This document shows, in pieces, positions 24,895 to 37,252 of a stretch of 64,000 nt of DNA. A model generated the notes under the pieces. It had not been told where the DNA came from. It did not search any database and saw only the letters and a list, made by a program, of their open reading frames with translations. The first letter of the stretch is position 1; each line of letters opens with the position of its first letter. Where the stretch lies: the NCBI GenBank assembly GCA_958299035.1, contig CATQJL010000305.1, positions 35,043,733 through 35,107,732 of the forward strand, read 5' to 3'. The translations under genes were made by a program, and so were the position numbers. The stretch is from Cylicocyclus nassatus (taxonomy: Eukaryota > Nematoda > Chromadorea > Rhabditida > Strongylidae).

Positions 24895-25834
24895 CGTAGG
24901 CCTTGACACTCCTTCGTGAGCCTTGACACTCCTTCGTGAGCCTTGACACTCCTTCGTAGGCCTTGACACTCCTTCGTGAGCCTTGACACTCCTTCGTGAG
25001 CCTTGACACTCCTTCGTAGGCCTTGACACTCCTTCGTGAGCCTTGACACTCCTTCGTAGGCCTTGACACTCCTTCGTGAGCCTTGACACTCCTTCGTAGG
25101 CCTTGACACTCCTTCGTGAGCCTTGACACTCCTTTGTGAGCCTTGACACTCCTTCGTGAGCCTTGACACTCCTTCGTAGGCCTTGACACTCCTTCGTGAG
25201 CCTTGACACTCCTTTGTGAGCCTTGACACTCCTTCGTGAGCCTTGACACTCCTTCGTAGGCCTTGACACTCCTTCGTGAGCCTTGACACTCCTTCGTAGG
25301 CCTTGACACTCCTTCGTGAGCCTTGACACTCCTTTGTGAGCCTTGACACTCCTTCGTAGGCCTTGACACTCCTTCGTAGGCCTTGACACTCCTTCGTGAG
25401 CCTTAACACTCCTTCATGAGCCTTGACACTCCTTCGTAGGCCTTGACACTCCTTCGCGAGCCTTGACACTCCTTCGTAGGCCTTGACACTCCTTTGTGAG
25501 CCTTGACACTCCTTCGTGAGCCTTGACACTCCTTCGTAGGCCTTGACACTCCTTCGTGAGCCTTGACACTCCTTCGTAGGCCTTGATTCTCCTTCGTAGG
25601 CCTTGACACTCCTTCGTGAGCCTTGACACTCCTTCGTGAGCCTTGACACTCCTTCGTAGGCCTTGACACTCCTTCGTGAGCCTTGACACTCCTTCGTAGG
25701 CCTTGACACTCCTTCGTGAGCCTTGACACTCCTTCGTAGGCCTTGACACTCCTTCGTGAGCCTTGACACTCCTTTGTGAGCCTTGACACTCCTTCGTGAG
25801 CCTTGACACTCCTTCGTAGGCCTTGACACTCCTT

Positions 25835-26514
25835 CGTGAGCCTTAACACTCCTTCATGAGCCTTGACACTCCTTCGTAGGCCTTGACACTCCTTCGCGAG
25901 CCTTGACACTCCTTCGTAGGCCTTGACACTCCTTCGTGAGCCTTGACACTCCTTCGTAGGCCTTGGCGCTCCTTCGTGAGCCTTGACACTCCTTCGTAGG
26001 CCTTGACACTCCTTCGTGAGCCTTGACACTCCTTCGTAGGCCTTGACACTCCTTCGTGAGCCTTTACACTCCTTCGTAGGCCTTGACACTCCTTCGTAGG
26101 CCTTGACACTCCTTCGTGAGCCTTGACACTCCTTCGTAGGCCTTGACACTTCTTCGTGAGCCTTGACACTCCTTTGTGAGCCTTGACACTCCTTCGTGAG
26201 CCTTGACACTCCTTCGTAGGCCTTGACACTCCTTCGTGAGCCTTGACACTCCTTCGTAGGCCTTGACACTCCTTCGTGAGCCTTGACACTCCTTCGTAGG
26301 CCTTGACACTCCTTCGTGAGCCTTGACACTCCTTCGTAGGCCTTGACACTTCTTCGTGAGCCTTGACACTCCTTTGTGAGCCTTGACACTCCTTCGTGAG
26401 CCTTGACACTCCTTCGTAGGCCTTGACACTCCTTCGTGAGCCTTGACACTCCTTCGTAGGCCTTGACACTCCTTCGTGAGCCTTGACACTCCTTCGTAGG
26501 CCTTGATTCTCCTT
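25835..26514. repeat. Alpha module, copy 4
   Basis: Markers at 25835, 25895, 25955, 26055, 26135, 26335 and 26495. A shortened relative starts at 25395 (CGCGAG 25455, GATTCTC 25575), so 25395-25834 looks like an alpha with its middle lost. Confidence 0.85.
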
Positions 26515-26874
26515 CGTAGGCCTTGACACTCCTTCGTGAGCCTTGACACTCCTTCGTGAGCCTTGACACTCCTTCGTAGGCCTTGACACTCCTTCGTGAG
26601 CCTTGACACTCCTTCGTAGGCCTTGACACTCCTTCGTGAGCCTTGACACTCCTTCGTAGGCCTTGACACTCCTTCGTGAGCCTTGACACTCCTTCGTAGG
26701 CCTTGACACTCCTTCGTGAGCCTTGACACTCCTTCGTGAGCCTTGACACTCCTTCGTAGGCCTTGACACTCCTTCGTGAGCCTTGACACTCCTTTGTGAG
26801 CCTTGACACTCCTTCGTGAGCCTTGATACTCCTTCGTAGGCCTTGACACTCCTTCGTAGGCCTTGACACTCCTT

Positions 26875-27834
26875 CGTGAGCCTTAACACTCCTTCATGAG
26901 CCTTGACACTCCTTCGTAGGCCTTGACACTCCTTCGTGAGCCTTGACACTCCTTCGTAGGCTTTGACACTCCTTCGTGAGCCTTGACACTCCTTCGTAGG
27001 CCTTGGCACTCCTTCGTGAGCCTTGACACTCCTTCGTGAGCCTTGACACTCCTTCGTGAGCCTTAACACTCCTTCGTGAGCCTTGACACTCCTTTGTAGG
27101 CCTTGACACTCCTTCGTAGGCCTTGACACTCCTTCGTGAGCCTTGACACTCCTTCGTAGGCCTTGGCACTCCTTCGTGAGCCTTGACACTCCTTTGTGAG
27201 CCTTGACACTCCTTCGTGAGCCTTGACACTCCTTCGTAGGCCTTGACACTCCTTCGTGAGCCTTGACACTCCTTCGTAGGCCTTGGCGCTCCTTCGTGAG
27301 CCTTGACACTCCTTCGTAGGCCTTGACACTCCTTCGTGAGCCTTGACACTCCTTCGTAGGCCTTGACACTCCTTCGTGAGCCTTTACACTCCTTCGTAGG
27401 CCTTGACACTCCTTCGTAGGCCTTGACACTCCTTCGTGAGCCTTGACACTCCTTCGTAGGCCTTGACACTTCTTCGTGAGCCTTGACACTCCTTTGTGAG
27501 CCTTGACACTCCTTCGTGAGCCTTGACACTCCTTCGTAGGCCTTGACACTCCTTCGTGAGCCTTGACACTCCTTCGTAGGCCTTGACACTCCTTCGTGAG
27601 CCTTGACACTCCTTCGTAGGCCTTGACACTCCTTCGTGAGCCTTGACACTCCTTCGTAGGCCTTGACACTCCTTCGTGAGCCTTGACACTCCTTTGTGAG
27701 CCTTGACACTCCTTCGTGAGCCTTGACACTCCTTCGTAGGCCTTGACACTCCTTCGTGAGCCTTGACACTCCTTTGTGAGCCTTGACACTCCTTCGTGAG
27801 CCTTGACACTCCTTCGTAGGCCTTGACACTCCTT
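26875..27834. repeat. Gamma module, copy 2 (960 bp)
   Basis: TTAA-only 27055 (+180), TGTAGG 27095 (+220), GGCGCTC 27275 (+400), TTTACAC 27375 (+500), CACTTCTT 27455 (+580) and TGTGAG at +820/+900. It is one B monomer shorter than copies 1 and 3, just before its end. Confidence 0.8.
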
Positions 27835-28632
27835 CGTGAGCCTTAACACTCCTTCATGAGCCTTGACACTCCTTCGTAGGCCTTGACACTCCTTCGTGAG
27901 CCTTGACACTCCTTCGTAGGCTTTGACACTCCTTCGTGAGCCTTGACACTCCTTCGTAGGCCTTGGCACTCCTTCGTGAGCCTTGACACTCCTTCGTAGG
28001 CCTTGACACTCCTTCGTGAGCCTTGACACTCCTTCGTGCCTTGACACTCCTTCGTGAGTCTTGACACTCCTTCGTAGGCCTTGACACTCCTTCGTGAGCC
28101 TTGACACTCCTTCGTAGGCCTTGACACTTCTTCGTGAGCCTTGACACTCCTTTGTGAGCCTTGACACTCCTTCGTGAGCCTTGACACTCCTTCGTAGGCC
28201 TTGACACTCCTTCGTGAGCCTTGACACTCCTTCGTAGGCCTTGACACTCCTTCGTGAGCCTTGACACTCCTTCGTAGGCCTTGATTCTCCTTCGTAGGCC
28301 TTGACACTCCTTCGTGAGCCTTGACACTCCTTCGTGAGCCTTGACACTCCTTCGTAGGCCTTGACACTCCTTCGTGAGCCTTGACACTCCTTCGTAGGCC
28401 TTGACACTCCTTCGTGAGCCTTGACACTCCTTCGTAGGCCTTGACACTCCTTCGTGAGCCTTGACACTCCTTTGTGAGCCTTGACACTCCTTCGTGAGCC
28501 TTGACACTCCTTCGTAGGCCTTGACACTCCTTCGTGAGCCTTGACACTCCTTTGTGAGCCTTGACACTCCTTCGTGAGCCTTGACACTCCTTCGTAGGCC
28601 TTGACACTCCTTCGTAGGCCTTGACACTCCTT
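27835..28632. repeat. Beta module, copy 3
   Basis: The 18-bp monomer (+200), GAGTCTT (+218), CACTTCTT (+278) and GATTCTC (+438) keep the beta spacing. The +80 marker is AGGCTTT and not AGGATTT, so copies 1 and 2 share a later change. As at 21101, this beta directly follows a gamma. Confidence 0.85.
28035..28052. repeat. 18-bp monomer 4
   Basis: CGTGCCTTGACACTCCTT followed by GAGTCTT (28053). This is the last phase change; from here to the window end all monomers start at coordinates congruent to 13 modulo 20. Confidence 0.95.
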
Positions 28633-28972
28633 CGTGAGCCTTAACACTCCTTCATGAGCCTTGACACTCCTTCGTAGGCCTTGACACTCCTTCGTGAGCC
28701 TTGACACTCCTTCGTAGGCTTTGACACTCCTTCGTGAGCCTTGACACTCCTTCGTAGGCCTTGGCACTCCTTCGTGAGCCTTGACACTCCTTCGTGAGCC
28801 TTGACACTCCTTCGTGAGCCTTGACACTCCTTCGTAGGCCTTGACACTCCTTCGTGAGCCTTGACACTCCTTCGTAGGCCTTGACACTCCTTCGTGAGCC
28901 TTGACACTCCTTTGTGAGCCTTGACACTCCTTCGTGAGCCTTGACACTCCTTCGTAGGCCTTGACACTCCTT
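28633..28972. repeat. 340-bp linker module
   Basis: Boundary pair 28633, AGGCTTT 28713, GGCACTC 28753, TGTGAG 28913. It joins beta copy 3 to alpha copy 5. Together with what follows it recurs as a 1.3-kb unit at 33293. Confidence 0.8.
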
Positions 28973-29652
28973 CGTGAGCCTTAACACTCCTTCATGAGCC
29001 TTGACACTCCTTCGTAGGCCTTGACACTCCTTCGCGAGCCTTGACACTCCTTCGTAGGCCTTGACACTCCTTCGTGAGCCTTGACACTCCTTCGTAGGCC
29101 TTGGCGCTCCTTCGTGAGCCTTGACACTCCTTCGTAGGCCTTGACACTCCTTCGTGAGCCTTGACACTCCTTCGTAGGCCTTGACACTCCTTCGTGAGCC
29201 TTTACACTCCTTCGTAGGCCTTGACACTCCTTCGTAGGCCTTGACACTCCTTCGTGAGCCTTGACACTCCTTCGTAGGCCTTGACACTTCTTCGTGAGCC
29301 TTGACACTCCTTTGTGAGCCTTGACACTCCTTCGTGAGCCTTGACACTCCTTCGTAGGCCTTGACACTCCTTCGTGAGCCTTGACACTCCTTCGTAGGCC
29401 TTGACACTCCTTCGTGAGCCTTGACACTCCTTCGTAGGCCTTGACACTCCTTCGTGAGCCTTGACACTCCTTCGTAGGCCTTGACACTTCTTCGTGAGCC
29501 TTGACACTCCTTTGTGAGCCTTGACACTCCTTCGTGAGCCTTGACACTCCTTCGTAGGCCTTGACACTCCTTCGTGAGCCTTGACACTCCTTCGTAGGCC
29601 TTGACACTCCTTCGTGAGCCTTGACACTCCTTCGTAGGCCTTGATTCTCCTT
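28973..29652. repeat. Alpha module, copy 5
   Basis: Markers at 28973, 29033, 29093, 29193, 29273, 29473 and 29633. The match to copy 6 (offset 4660) runs on to about 29992, broken only by a private TTCACAC monomer at 29973. Confidence 0.85.
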
Positions 29653-30452
29653 CGTAGGCCTTGACACTCCTTCGTGAGCCTTGACACTCCTTCGTGAGCC
29701 TTGACACTCCTTCGTAGGCCTTGACACTCCTTCGTGAGCCTTGACACTCCTTCGTAGGCCTTGACACTCCTTCGTGAGCCTTGACACTCCTTCGTAGGCC
29801 TTGACACTCCTTCGTGAGCCTTGACACTCCTTCGTGAGCCTTGACACTCCTTCGTAGGCCTTGACACTCCTTCGTGAGCCTTGACACTCCTTCGTAGGCT
29901 TTGACACTCCTTCGTGAGCCTTGACACTCCTTCGTAGGCCTTGGCACTCCTTCGTGAGCCTTGACACTCCTTCGTGAGCCTTCACACTCCTTCGTAGGCC
30001 TTGACACTCCTTCGTGAGCCTTGACACTCCTTCGTAGGCCTTGACACTCCTTCGTGAGCCTTGACACTCCTTCGTGAGCCTTGACACTCCTTCGTAGGCC
30101 TTGACACTCCTTCGTGAGCCTTGACACTCCTTCGTAGGCCTTGACACTCCTTCGTGAGCCTTGACACTCCTTCGTAGGCCTTGACACTCCTTCGTGAGCC
30201 TTGACACTCCTTCGTGAGCCTTGACACTCCTTCGTAGGCCTTGACACTCCTTCGTGAGCCTTGACACTCCTTCGTGAGCCTTGACACTCCTTTGTGAGCC
30301 TTGACACTCCTTCGTGAGCCTTGACACTCCTTCGTAGGCCTTGACACTCCTTCGTGAGCCTTGACACTCCTTTGTGAGCCTTGACACTCCTTCGTGAGCC
30401 TTGACACTCCTTCGTAGGCCTTGACACTCCTTCGTAGGCCTTGACACTCCTT

Positions 30453-31552
30453 CGTGAGCCTTAACACTCCTTCATGAGCCTTGACACTCCTTCGTAGGCC
30501 TTGACACTCCTTCGTGAGCCTTGACACTCCTTCGTAGGCTTTGACACTCCTTCGTGAGCCTTGACACTCCTTCGTAGGCCTTGGCACTCCTTCGTGAGCC
30601 TTGACACTCCTTCGTGAGCCTTGACACTCCTTCGTGAGCCTTAACACTCCTTCGTGAGCCTTGACACTCCTTTGTAGGCCTTGACACTCCTTCGTAGGCC
30701 TTGACACTCCTTCGTGAGCCTTGACACTCCTTCGTAGGCCTTGGCACTCCTTCGTGAGCCTTGACACTCCTTTGTGAGCCTTGACACTCCTTCGTGAGCC
30801 TTGACACTCCTTCGTAGGCCTTGACACTCCTTCGTGAGCCTTGACACTCCTTCGTGAGCCTTGACACTCCTTCGTGAGCCTTGACACTCCTTCGTGAGCC
30901 TTGACACTCCTTCGTAGGCCTTGACACTCCTTCGTGAGCCTTGACACTCCTTTGTGAGCCTTGACACTCCTTCGTAGGCTTTGACACTCCTTCGTGAGCC
31001 TTGACACTCCTTCGTAGGCCTTGGCACTCCTTCGTGAGCCTTGACACTCCTTCGTGAGCCTTGACACTCCTTCGTGAGCCTTGACACTCCTTCGTAGGCC
31101 TTGACACTCCTTCGTGAGCCTTGACACTCCTTCGTAGGCCTTGACACTCCTTCGTGAGCCTTGACACTCCTTCGTGAGCCTTGACACTCCTTCGTAGGCC
31201 TTGACACTCCTTCGTGAGCCTTGACACTCCTTCGTAGGCCTTGACACTCCTTCGTGAGCCTTGACACTCCTTCGTAGGCCTTGACACTCCTTCGTGAGCC
31301 TTGACACTCCTTCGTGAGCCTTGACACTCCTTCGTAGGCCTTGACACTCCTTCGTGAGCCTTGACACTCCTTCGTGAGCCTTGACACTCCTTTGTGAGCC
31401 TTGACACTCCTTCGTGAGCCTTGACACTCCTTCGTAGGCCTTGACACTCCTTCGTGAGCCTTGACACTCCTTTGTGAGCCTTGACACTCCTTCGTGAGCC
31501 TTGACACTCCTTCGTAGGCCTTGACACTCCTTCGTAGGCCTTGACACTCCTT
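30453..31552. repeat. Gamma-like block lacking the middle markers
   Basis: Boundary pair 30453, TTAA-only 30633 (+180), TGTAGG 30673 (+220) and GGCACTC 30733 match gamma. GGCGCTC, TTTACAC and CACTTCTT never follow. The block is 1100 bp long and contains an AGGCTTT/GGCACTC couple (30973/31013) like the linker module. Confidence 0.65.
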
Positions 31553-32532
31553 CGTGAGCCTTAACACTCCTTCATGAGCCTTGACACTCCTTCGTAGGCC
31601 TTGACACTCCTTCGTGAGCCTTGACACTCCTTCGTAGGCTTTGACACTCCTTCGTGAGCCTTGACACTCCTTCGTAGGCCTTGGCACTCCTTCGTGAGCC
31701 TTGACACTCCTTCGTGAGCCTTGACACTCCTTCGTGAGCCTTAACACTCCTTCGTGAGCCTTGACACTCCTTTGTAGGCCTTGACACTCCTTCGTAGGCC
31801 TTGACACTCCTTCGTGAGCCTTGACACTCCTTCGTAGGCCTTGGCACTCCTTCGTGAGCCTTGACACTCCTTTGTGAGCCTTGACACTCCTTCGTGAGCC
31901 TTGACACTCCTTCGTAGGCCTTGACACTCCTTCGTGAGCCTTGACACTCCTTCGTAGGCCTTGGCGCTCCTTCGTGAGCCTTGACACTCCTTCGTAGGCC
32001 TTGACACTCCTTCGTGAGCCTTGACACTCCTTCGTAGGCCTTGACACTCCTTCGTGAGCCTTTACACTCCTTCGTAGGCCTTGACACTCCTTCGTAGGCC
32101 TTGACACTCCTTCGTGAGCCTTGACACTCCTTCGTAGGCCTTGACACTTCTTCGTGAGCCTTGACACTCCTTTGTGAGCCTTGACACTCCTTCGTGAGCC
32201 TTGACACTCCTTCGTAGGCCTTGACACTCCTTCGTGAGCCTTGACACTCCTTCGTAGGCCTTGACACTCCTTCGTGAGCCTTGACACTCCTTCGTAGGCC
32301 TTGACACTCCTTCGTGAGCCTTGACACTCCTTCGTAGGCCTTGACACTCCTTCGTGAGCCTTGACACTCCTTTGTGAGCCTTGACACTCCTTCGTGAGCC
32401 TTGACACTCCTTCGTAGGCCTTGACACTCCTTCGTGAGCCTTGACACTCCTTTGTGAGCCTTGACACTCCTTCGTGAGCCTTGACACTCCTTCGTAGGCC
32501 TTGACACTCCTTCGTAGGCCTTGACACTCCTT
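31553..32532. repeat. Gamma module, copy 3 (980 bp)
   Basis: TTAA-only 31733, TGTAGG 31773, GGCGCTC 31953, TTTACAC 32053, CACTTCTT 32133 and TGTGAG 32373/32453 keep the spacing of 20121-21100 throughout. Confidence 0.85.
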
Positions 32533-33292
32533 CGTGAGCCTTAACACTCCTTCATGAGCCTTGACACTCCTTCGTAGGCCTTGACACTCCTTCGTGAGCC
32601 TTGACACTCCTTCGTAGGCTTTGACACTCCTTCGTGAGCCTTGACACTCCTTCGTAGGCCTTGGCACTCCTTCGTGAGCCTTGACACTCCTTCGTGAGCC
32701 TTGACACTCCTTCGTGAGCCTTGACACTCCTTCGTAGGCCTTGACACTCCTTCGTGAGCCTTGACACTCCTTCGTAGGCCTTGACACTTCTTCGTGAGCC
32801 TTGACACTCCTTTGTGAGCCTTGACACTCCTTCGTGAGCCTTGACACTCCTTCGTAGGCCTTGACACTCCTTCGTGAGCCTTGACACTCCTTCGTAGGCC
32901 TTGACACTCCTTCGTGAGCCTTGACACTCCTTCGTAGGCCTTGATTCTCCTTCGTAGGCCTTGACACTCCTTCGTGAGCCTTGACACTCCTTCGTGAGCC
33001 TTGACACTCCTTCGTAGGCCTTGACACTCCTTCGTGAGCCTTGACACTCCTTCGTAGGCCTTGACACTCCTTCGTGAGCCTTGACACTCCTTCGTAGGCC
33101 TTGACACTCCTTCGTGAGCCTTGACACTCCTTTGTGAGCCTTGACACTCCTTCGTGAGCCTTGACACTCCTTCGTAGGCCTTGACACTCCTTCGTGAGCC
33201 TTGACACTCCTTTGTGAGCCTTGACACTCCTTCGTGAGCCTTGACACTCCTTCGTAGGCCTTGACACTCCTTCGTAGGCCTTGACACTCCTT
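32533..33292. repeat. Beta-prime module, copy 1 (760 bp, no 18-bp monomer)
   Basis: Boundary pair, AGGCTTT (+80), GGCACTC (+120), CACTTCTT (+240), GATTCTC (+400). Compared with beta at 27835 it is 38 bp shorter between GGCACTC and CACTTCTT, that is, one 20-bp and one 18-bp monomer fewer. It occupies the same place after a gamma. Confidence 0.8.
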
Positions 33293-33632
33293 CGTGAGCC
33301 TTAACACTCCTTCATGAGCCTTGACACTCCTTCGTAGGCCTTGACACTCCTTCGTGAGCCTTGACACTCCTTCGTAGGCTTTGACACTCCTTCGTGAGCC
33401 TTGACACTCCTTCGTAGGCCTTGGCACTCCTTCGTGAGCCTTGACACTCCTTCGTGAGCCTTGACACTCCTTCGTGAGCCTTGACACTCCTTCGTAGGCC
33501 TTGACACTCCTTCGTGAGCCTTGACACTCCTTCGTAGGCCTTGACACTCCTTCGTGAGCCTTGACACTCCTTTGTGAGCCTTGACACTCCTTCGTGAGCC
33601 TTGACACTCCTTCGTAGGCCTTGACACTCCTT
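33293..33632. repeat. 340-bp linker module
   Basis: Boundary pair 33293, AGGCTTT 33373, GGCACTC 33413, TGTGAG 33573. The series gamma, beta-type, linker, alpha seen here (31553-34312) repeats the order of 26875-29652. Confidence 0.8.
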
Positions 33633-34312
33633 CGTGAGCCTTAACACTCCTTCATGAGCCTTGACACTCCTTCGTAGGCCTTGACACTCCTTCGCGAGCC
33701 TTGACACTCCTTCGTAGGCCTTGACACTCCTTCGTGAGCCTTGACACTCCTTCGTAGGCCTTGGCGCTCCTTCGTGAGCCTTGACACTCCTTCGTAGGCC
33801 TTGACACTCCTTCGTGAGCCTTGACACTCCTTCGTAGGCCTTGACACTCCTTCGTGAGCCTTTACACTCCTTCGTAGGCCTTGACACTCCTTCGTAGGCC
33901 TTGACACTCCTTCGTGAGCCTTGACACTCCTTCGTAGGCCTTGACACTTCTTCGTGAGCCTTGACACTCCTTTGTGAGCCTTGACACTCCTTCGTGAGCC
34001 TTGACACTCCTTCGTAGGCCTTGACACTCCTTCGTGAGCCTTGACACTCCTTCGTAGGCCTTGACACTCCTTCGTGAGCCTTGACACTCCTTCGTAGGCC
34101 TTGACACTCCTTCGTGAGCCTTGACACTCCTTCGTAGGCCTTGACACTTCTTCGTGAGCCTTGACACTCCTTTGTGAGCCTTGACACTCCTTCGTGAGCC
34201 TTGACACTCCTTCGTAGGCCTTGACACTCCTTCGTGAGCCTTGACACTCCTTCGTAGGCCTTGACACTCCTTCGTGAGCCTTGACACTCCTTCGTAGGCC
34301 TTGATTCTCCTT
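33633..34312. repeat. Alpha module, copy 6
   Basis: Markers at 33633, 33693, 33753, 33853, 33933, 34133 and 34293. This is the last full-spacing alpha; later relatives (37253, 39293, 42573) have lost or shifted markers. Confidence 0.85.
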
Positions 34313-35172
34313 CGTAGGCCTTGACACTCCTTCGTGAGCCTTGACACTCCTTCGTGAGCCTTGACACTCCTTCGTAGGCCTTGACACTCCTTCGTGAGCC
34401 TTGACACTCCTTCGTAGGCCTTGACACTCCTTCGTGAGCCTTGACACTCCTTCGTAGGCCTTGACACTCCTTCGTGAGCCTTGACACTCCTTCGTGAGCC
34501 TTGACACTCCTTCGTAGGCCTTGACACTCCTTCGTGAGCCTTGACACTCCTTCGTAGGCTTTGACACTCCTTCGTGAGCCTTGACACTCCTTCGTAGGCC
34601 TTGGCACTCCTTCGTGAGCCTTGACACTCCTTCGTGAGCCTTGACACTCCTTCGTAGGCCTTGACACTCCTTCGTGAGCCTTGACACTCCTTCGTAGGCC
34701 TTGACACTCCTTCGTGAGCCTTGACACTCCTTTGTGAGCCTTGACACTCCTTCGTGAGCCTTGACACTCCTTCGTAGGCCTTGACACTCCTTCGTGAGCC
34801 TTAACACTCCTTCATGAGCCTTGACACTCCTTCATAGGCCTTGACACTCCTTCGTGAGCCTTGACACTCCTTCGTAGGCCTTGACACTCCTTCGTGAGCC
34901 TTGACACTCCTTCGTAGGCCTTGGCGCTCCTTCGTGAGCCTTGACACTCCTTCGTAGGCCTTGACACTCCTTCGTGAGCCTTGACACTCCTTCGTAGGCC
35001 TTGACACTCCTTCGTAGGCCTTGACACTCCTTCGTGAGCCTTTACACTCCTTCGTAGGCCTTGACACTCCTTCGTAGGCCTTGACACTCCTTCGTGAGCC
35101 TTGACACTCCTTCGTAGGCCTTGACACTCCTTCGTGAGCCTTGACACTCCTTCGTAGGCCTTGACACTCCTT

Positions 35173-36152
35173 CGTGAGCCTTGACACTCCTTCGTGAGCC
35201 TTGACACTCCTTCGTAGGCCTTGACACTCCTTCGTGAGCCTTGACACTCCTTCGTAGGCTTTGACACTCCTTCGTGAGCCTTGACACTCCTTCGTAGGCC
35301 TTGGCACTCCTTCGTGAGCCTTGACACTCCTTCGTGAGCCTTGACACTCCTTCGTGAGCCTTAACACTCCTTCGTGAGCCTTGACACTCCTTTGTAGGCC
35401 TTGACACTCCTTCGTAGGCCTTGACACTCCTTCGTGAGCCTTGACACTCCTTCGTAGGCCTTGGCACTCCTTCGTGAGCCTTGACACTCCTTTGTGAGCC
35501 TTGACACTCCTTCGTGAGCCTTGACACTCCTTCGTAGGCCTTGACACTCCTTCGTGAGCCTTGACACTCCTTCGTAGGCCTTGGCGCTCCTTCGTGAGCC
35601 TTGACACTCCCTCGTAGGCCTTGACACTCCTTCGTGAGCCTTGACACTCCTTCGTAGGCCTTGACACTCCTTCGTGAGCCTTTACACTCCTTCGTAGGCC
35701 TTGACACTCCTTCGTAGGCCTTGACACTCCTTCGTGAGCCTTGACACTCCTTCGTAGGCCTTGACACTTCTTCGTGAGCCTTGACACTCCTTTGTGAGCC
35801 TTGACACTCCTTCGTGAGCCTTGACACTCCTTCGTAGGCCTTGACACTCCTTCGTGAGCCTTGACACTCCTTCGTAGGCCTTGACACTCCTTCGTGAGCC
35901 TTGACACTCCTTCGTAGGCCTTGACACTCCTTCGTGAGCCTTGACACTCCTTCGTAGGCCTTGACACTCCTTCGTGAGCCTTGACACTCCTTTGTGAGCC
36001 TTGACACTCCTTCGTGAGCCTTGACACTCCTTCGTAGGCCTTGACACTCCTTCGTGAGCCTTGACACTCCTTTGTGAGCCTTGACACTCCTTCGTGAGCC
36101 TTGACACTCCTTCGTAGGCCTTGACACTCCTTCGTAGGCCTTGACACTCCTT
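35173..36152. repeat. Gamma module, partial copy without its first boundary pair
   Basis: TTAA-only 35353, TGTAGG 35393 (+40), GGCACTC 35453 (+100), GGCGCTC 35573 (+220), TTTACAC 35673 (+320) and CACTTCTT 35753 (+400) keep the gamma intervals. No boundary pair lies 180 bp before it, so the left part is recombined. A private CCCTCG lies at 35611. Confidence 0.7.
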
Positions 36153-36912
36153 CGTGAGCCTTAACACTCCTTCATGAGCCTTGACACTCCTTCGTAGGCC
36201 TTGACACTCCTTCGTGAGCCTTGACACTCCTTCGTAGGCTTTGACACTCCTTCGTGAGCCTTGACACTCCTTCGTAGGCCTTGGCACTCCTTCGTGAGCC
36301 TTGACACTCCTTCGTGAGCCTTGACACTCCTTCGTGAGCCTTGACACTCCTTCGTAGGCCTTGACACTCCTTCGTGAGCCTTGACACTCCTTCGTAGGCC
36401 TTGACACTTCTTCGTGAGCCTTGACACTCCTTTGTGAGCCTTGACACTCCTTCGTGAGCCTTGACACTCCTTCGTAGGCCTTGACACTCCTTCGTGAGCC
36501 TTGACACTCCTTCGTAGGCCTTGACACTCCTTCGTGAGCCTTGACACTCCTTCGTAGGCCTTGATTCTCCTTCGTAGGCCTTGACACTCCTTCGTGAGCC
36601 TTGACACTCCTTCGTGAGCCTTGACACTCCTTCGTAGGCCTTGACACTCCTTCGTGAGCCTTGACACTCCTTCGTAGGCCTTGACACTCCTTCGTGAGCC
36701 TTGACACTCCTTCGTAGGCCTTGACACTCCTTCGTGAGCCTTGACACTCCTTTGTGAGCCTTGACACTCCTTCGTGAGCCTTGACACTCCTTCATGAGCC
36801 TTGACACTCCTTCGTAGGCCTTGACACTCCTTTGTGAGCCTTGACACTCCTTCGTGAGCCTTGACACTCCTTCGTAGGCCTTGACACTCCTTCGTAGGCC
36901 TTGACACTCCTT
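36153..36912. repeat. Beta-prime module, copy 2
   Basis: AGGCTTT 36233, GGCACTC 36273, CACTTCTT 36393, GATTCTC 36553 and TGTGAG 36753/36833 keep the spacing of 32533-33292. A CATG-only monomer at 36793 stands where copy 1 has plain B. Confidence 0.8.
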
Positions 36913-37252
36913 CGTGAGCCTTAACACTCCTTCATGAGCCTTGACACTCCTTCGTAGGCCTTGACACTCCTTCGTGAGCCTTGACACTCCTTCGTAGGCT
37001 TTGACACTCCTTCGTGAGCCTTGACACTCCTTCGTAGGCCTTGGCACTCCTTCGTGAGCCTTGACACTCCTTCGTGAGCCTTGACACTCCTTCGTGAGCC
37101 TTGACACTCCTTCGTAGGCCTTGACACTCCTTCGTGAGCCTTGACACTCCTTCGTAGGCCTTGACACTCCTTCGTGAGCCTTGACACTCCTTTGTGAGCC
37201 TTGACACTCCTTCGTAGGCCTTGACACTCCTTCGCGAGCCTTGACACTCCTT
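36913..37252. repeat. 340-bp linker module with altered end
   Basis: AGGCTTT 36993, GGCACTC 37033 and TGTGAG 37193 are in place, but the last two monomers are B and CGCGAG (37233) instead of A and B. CGCGAG normally sits 60 bp inside alpha, so the joint to the next block is shifted. Confidence 0.75.
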
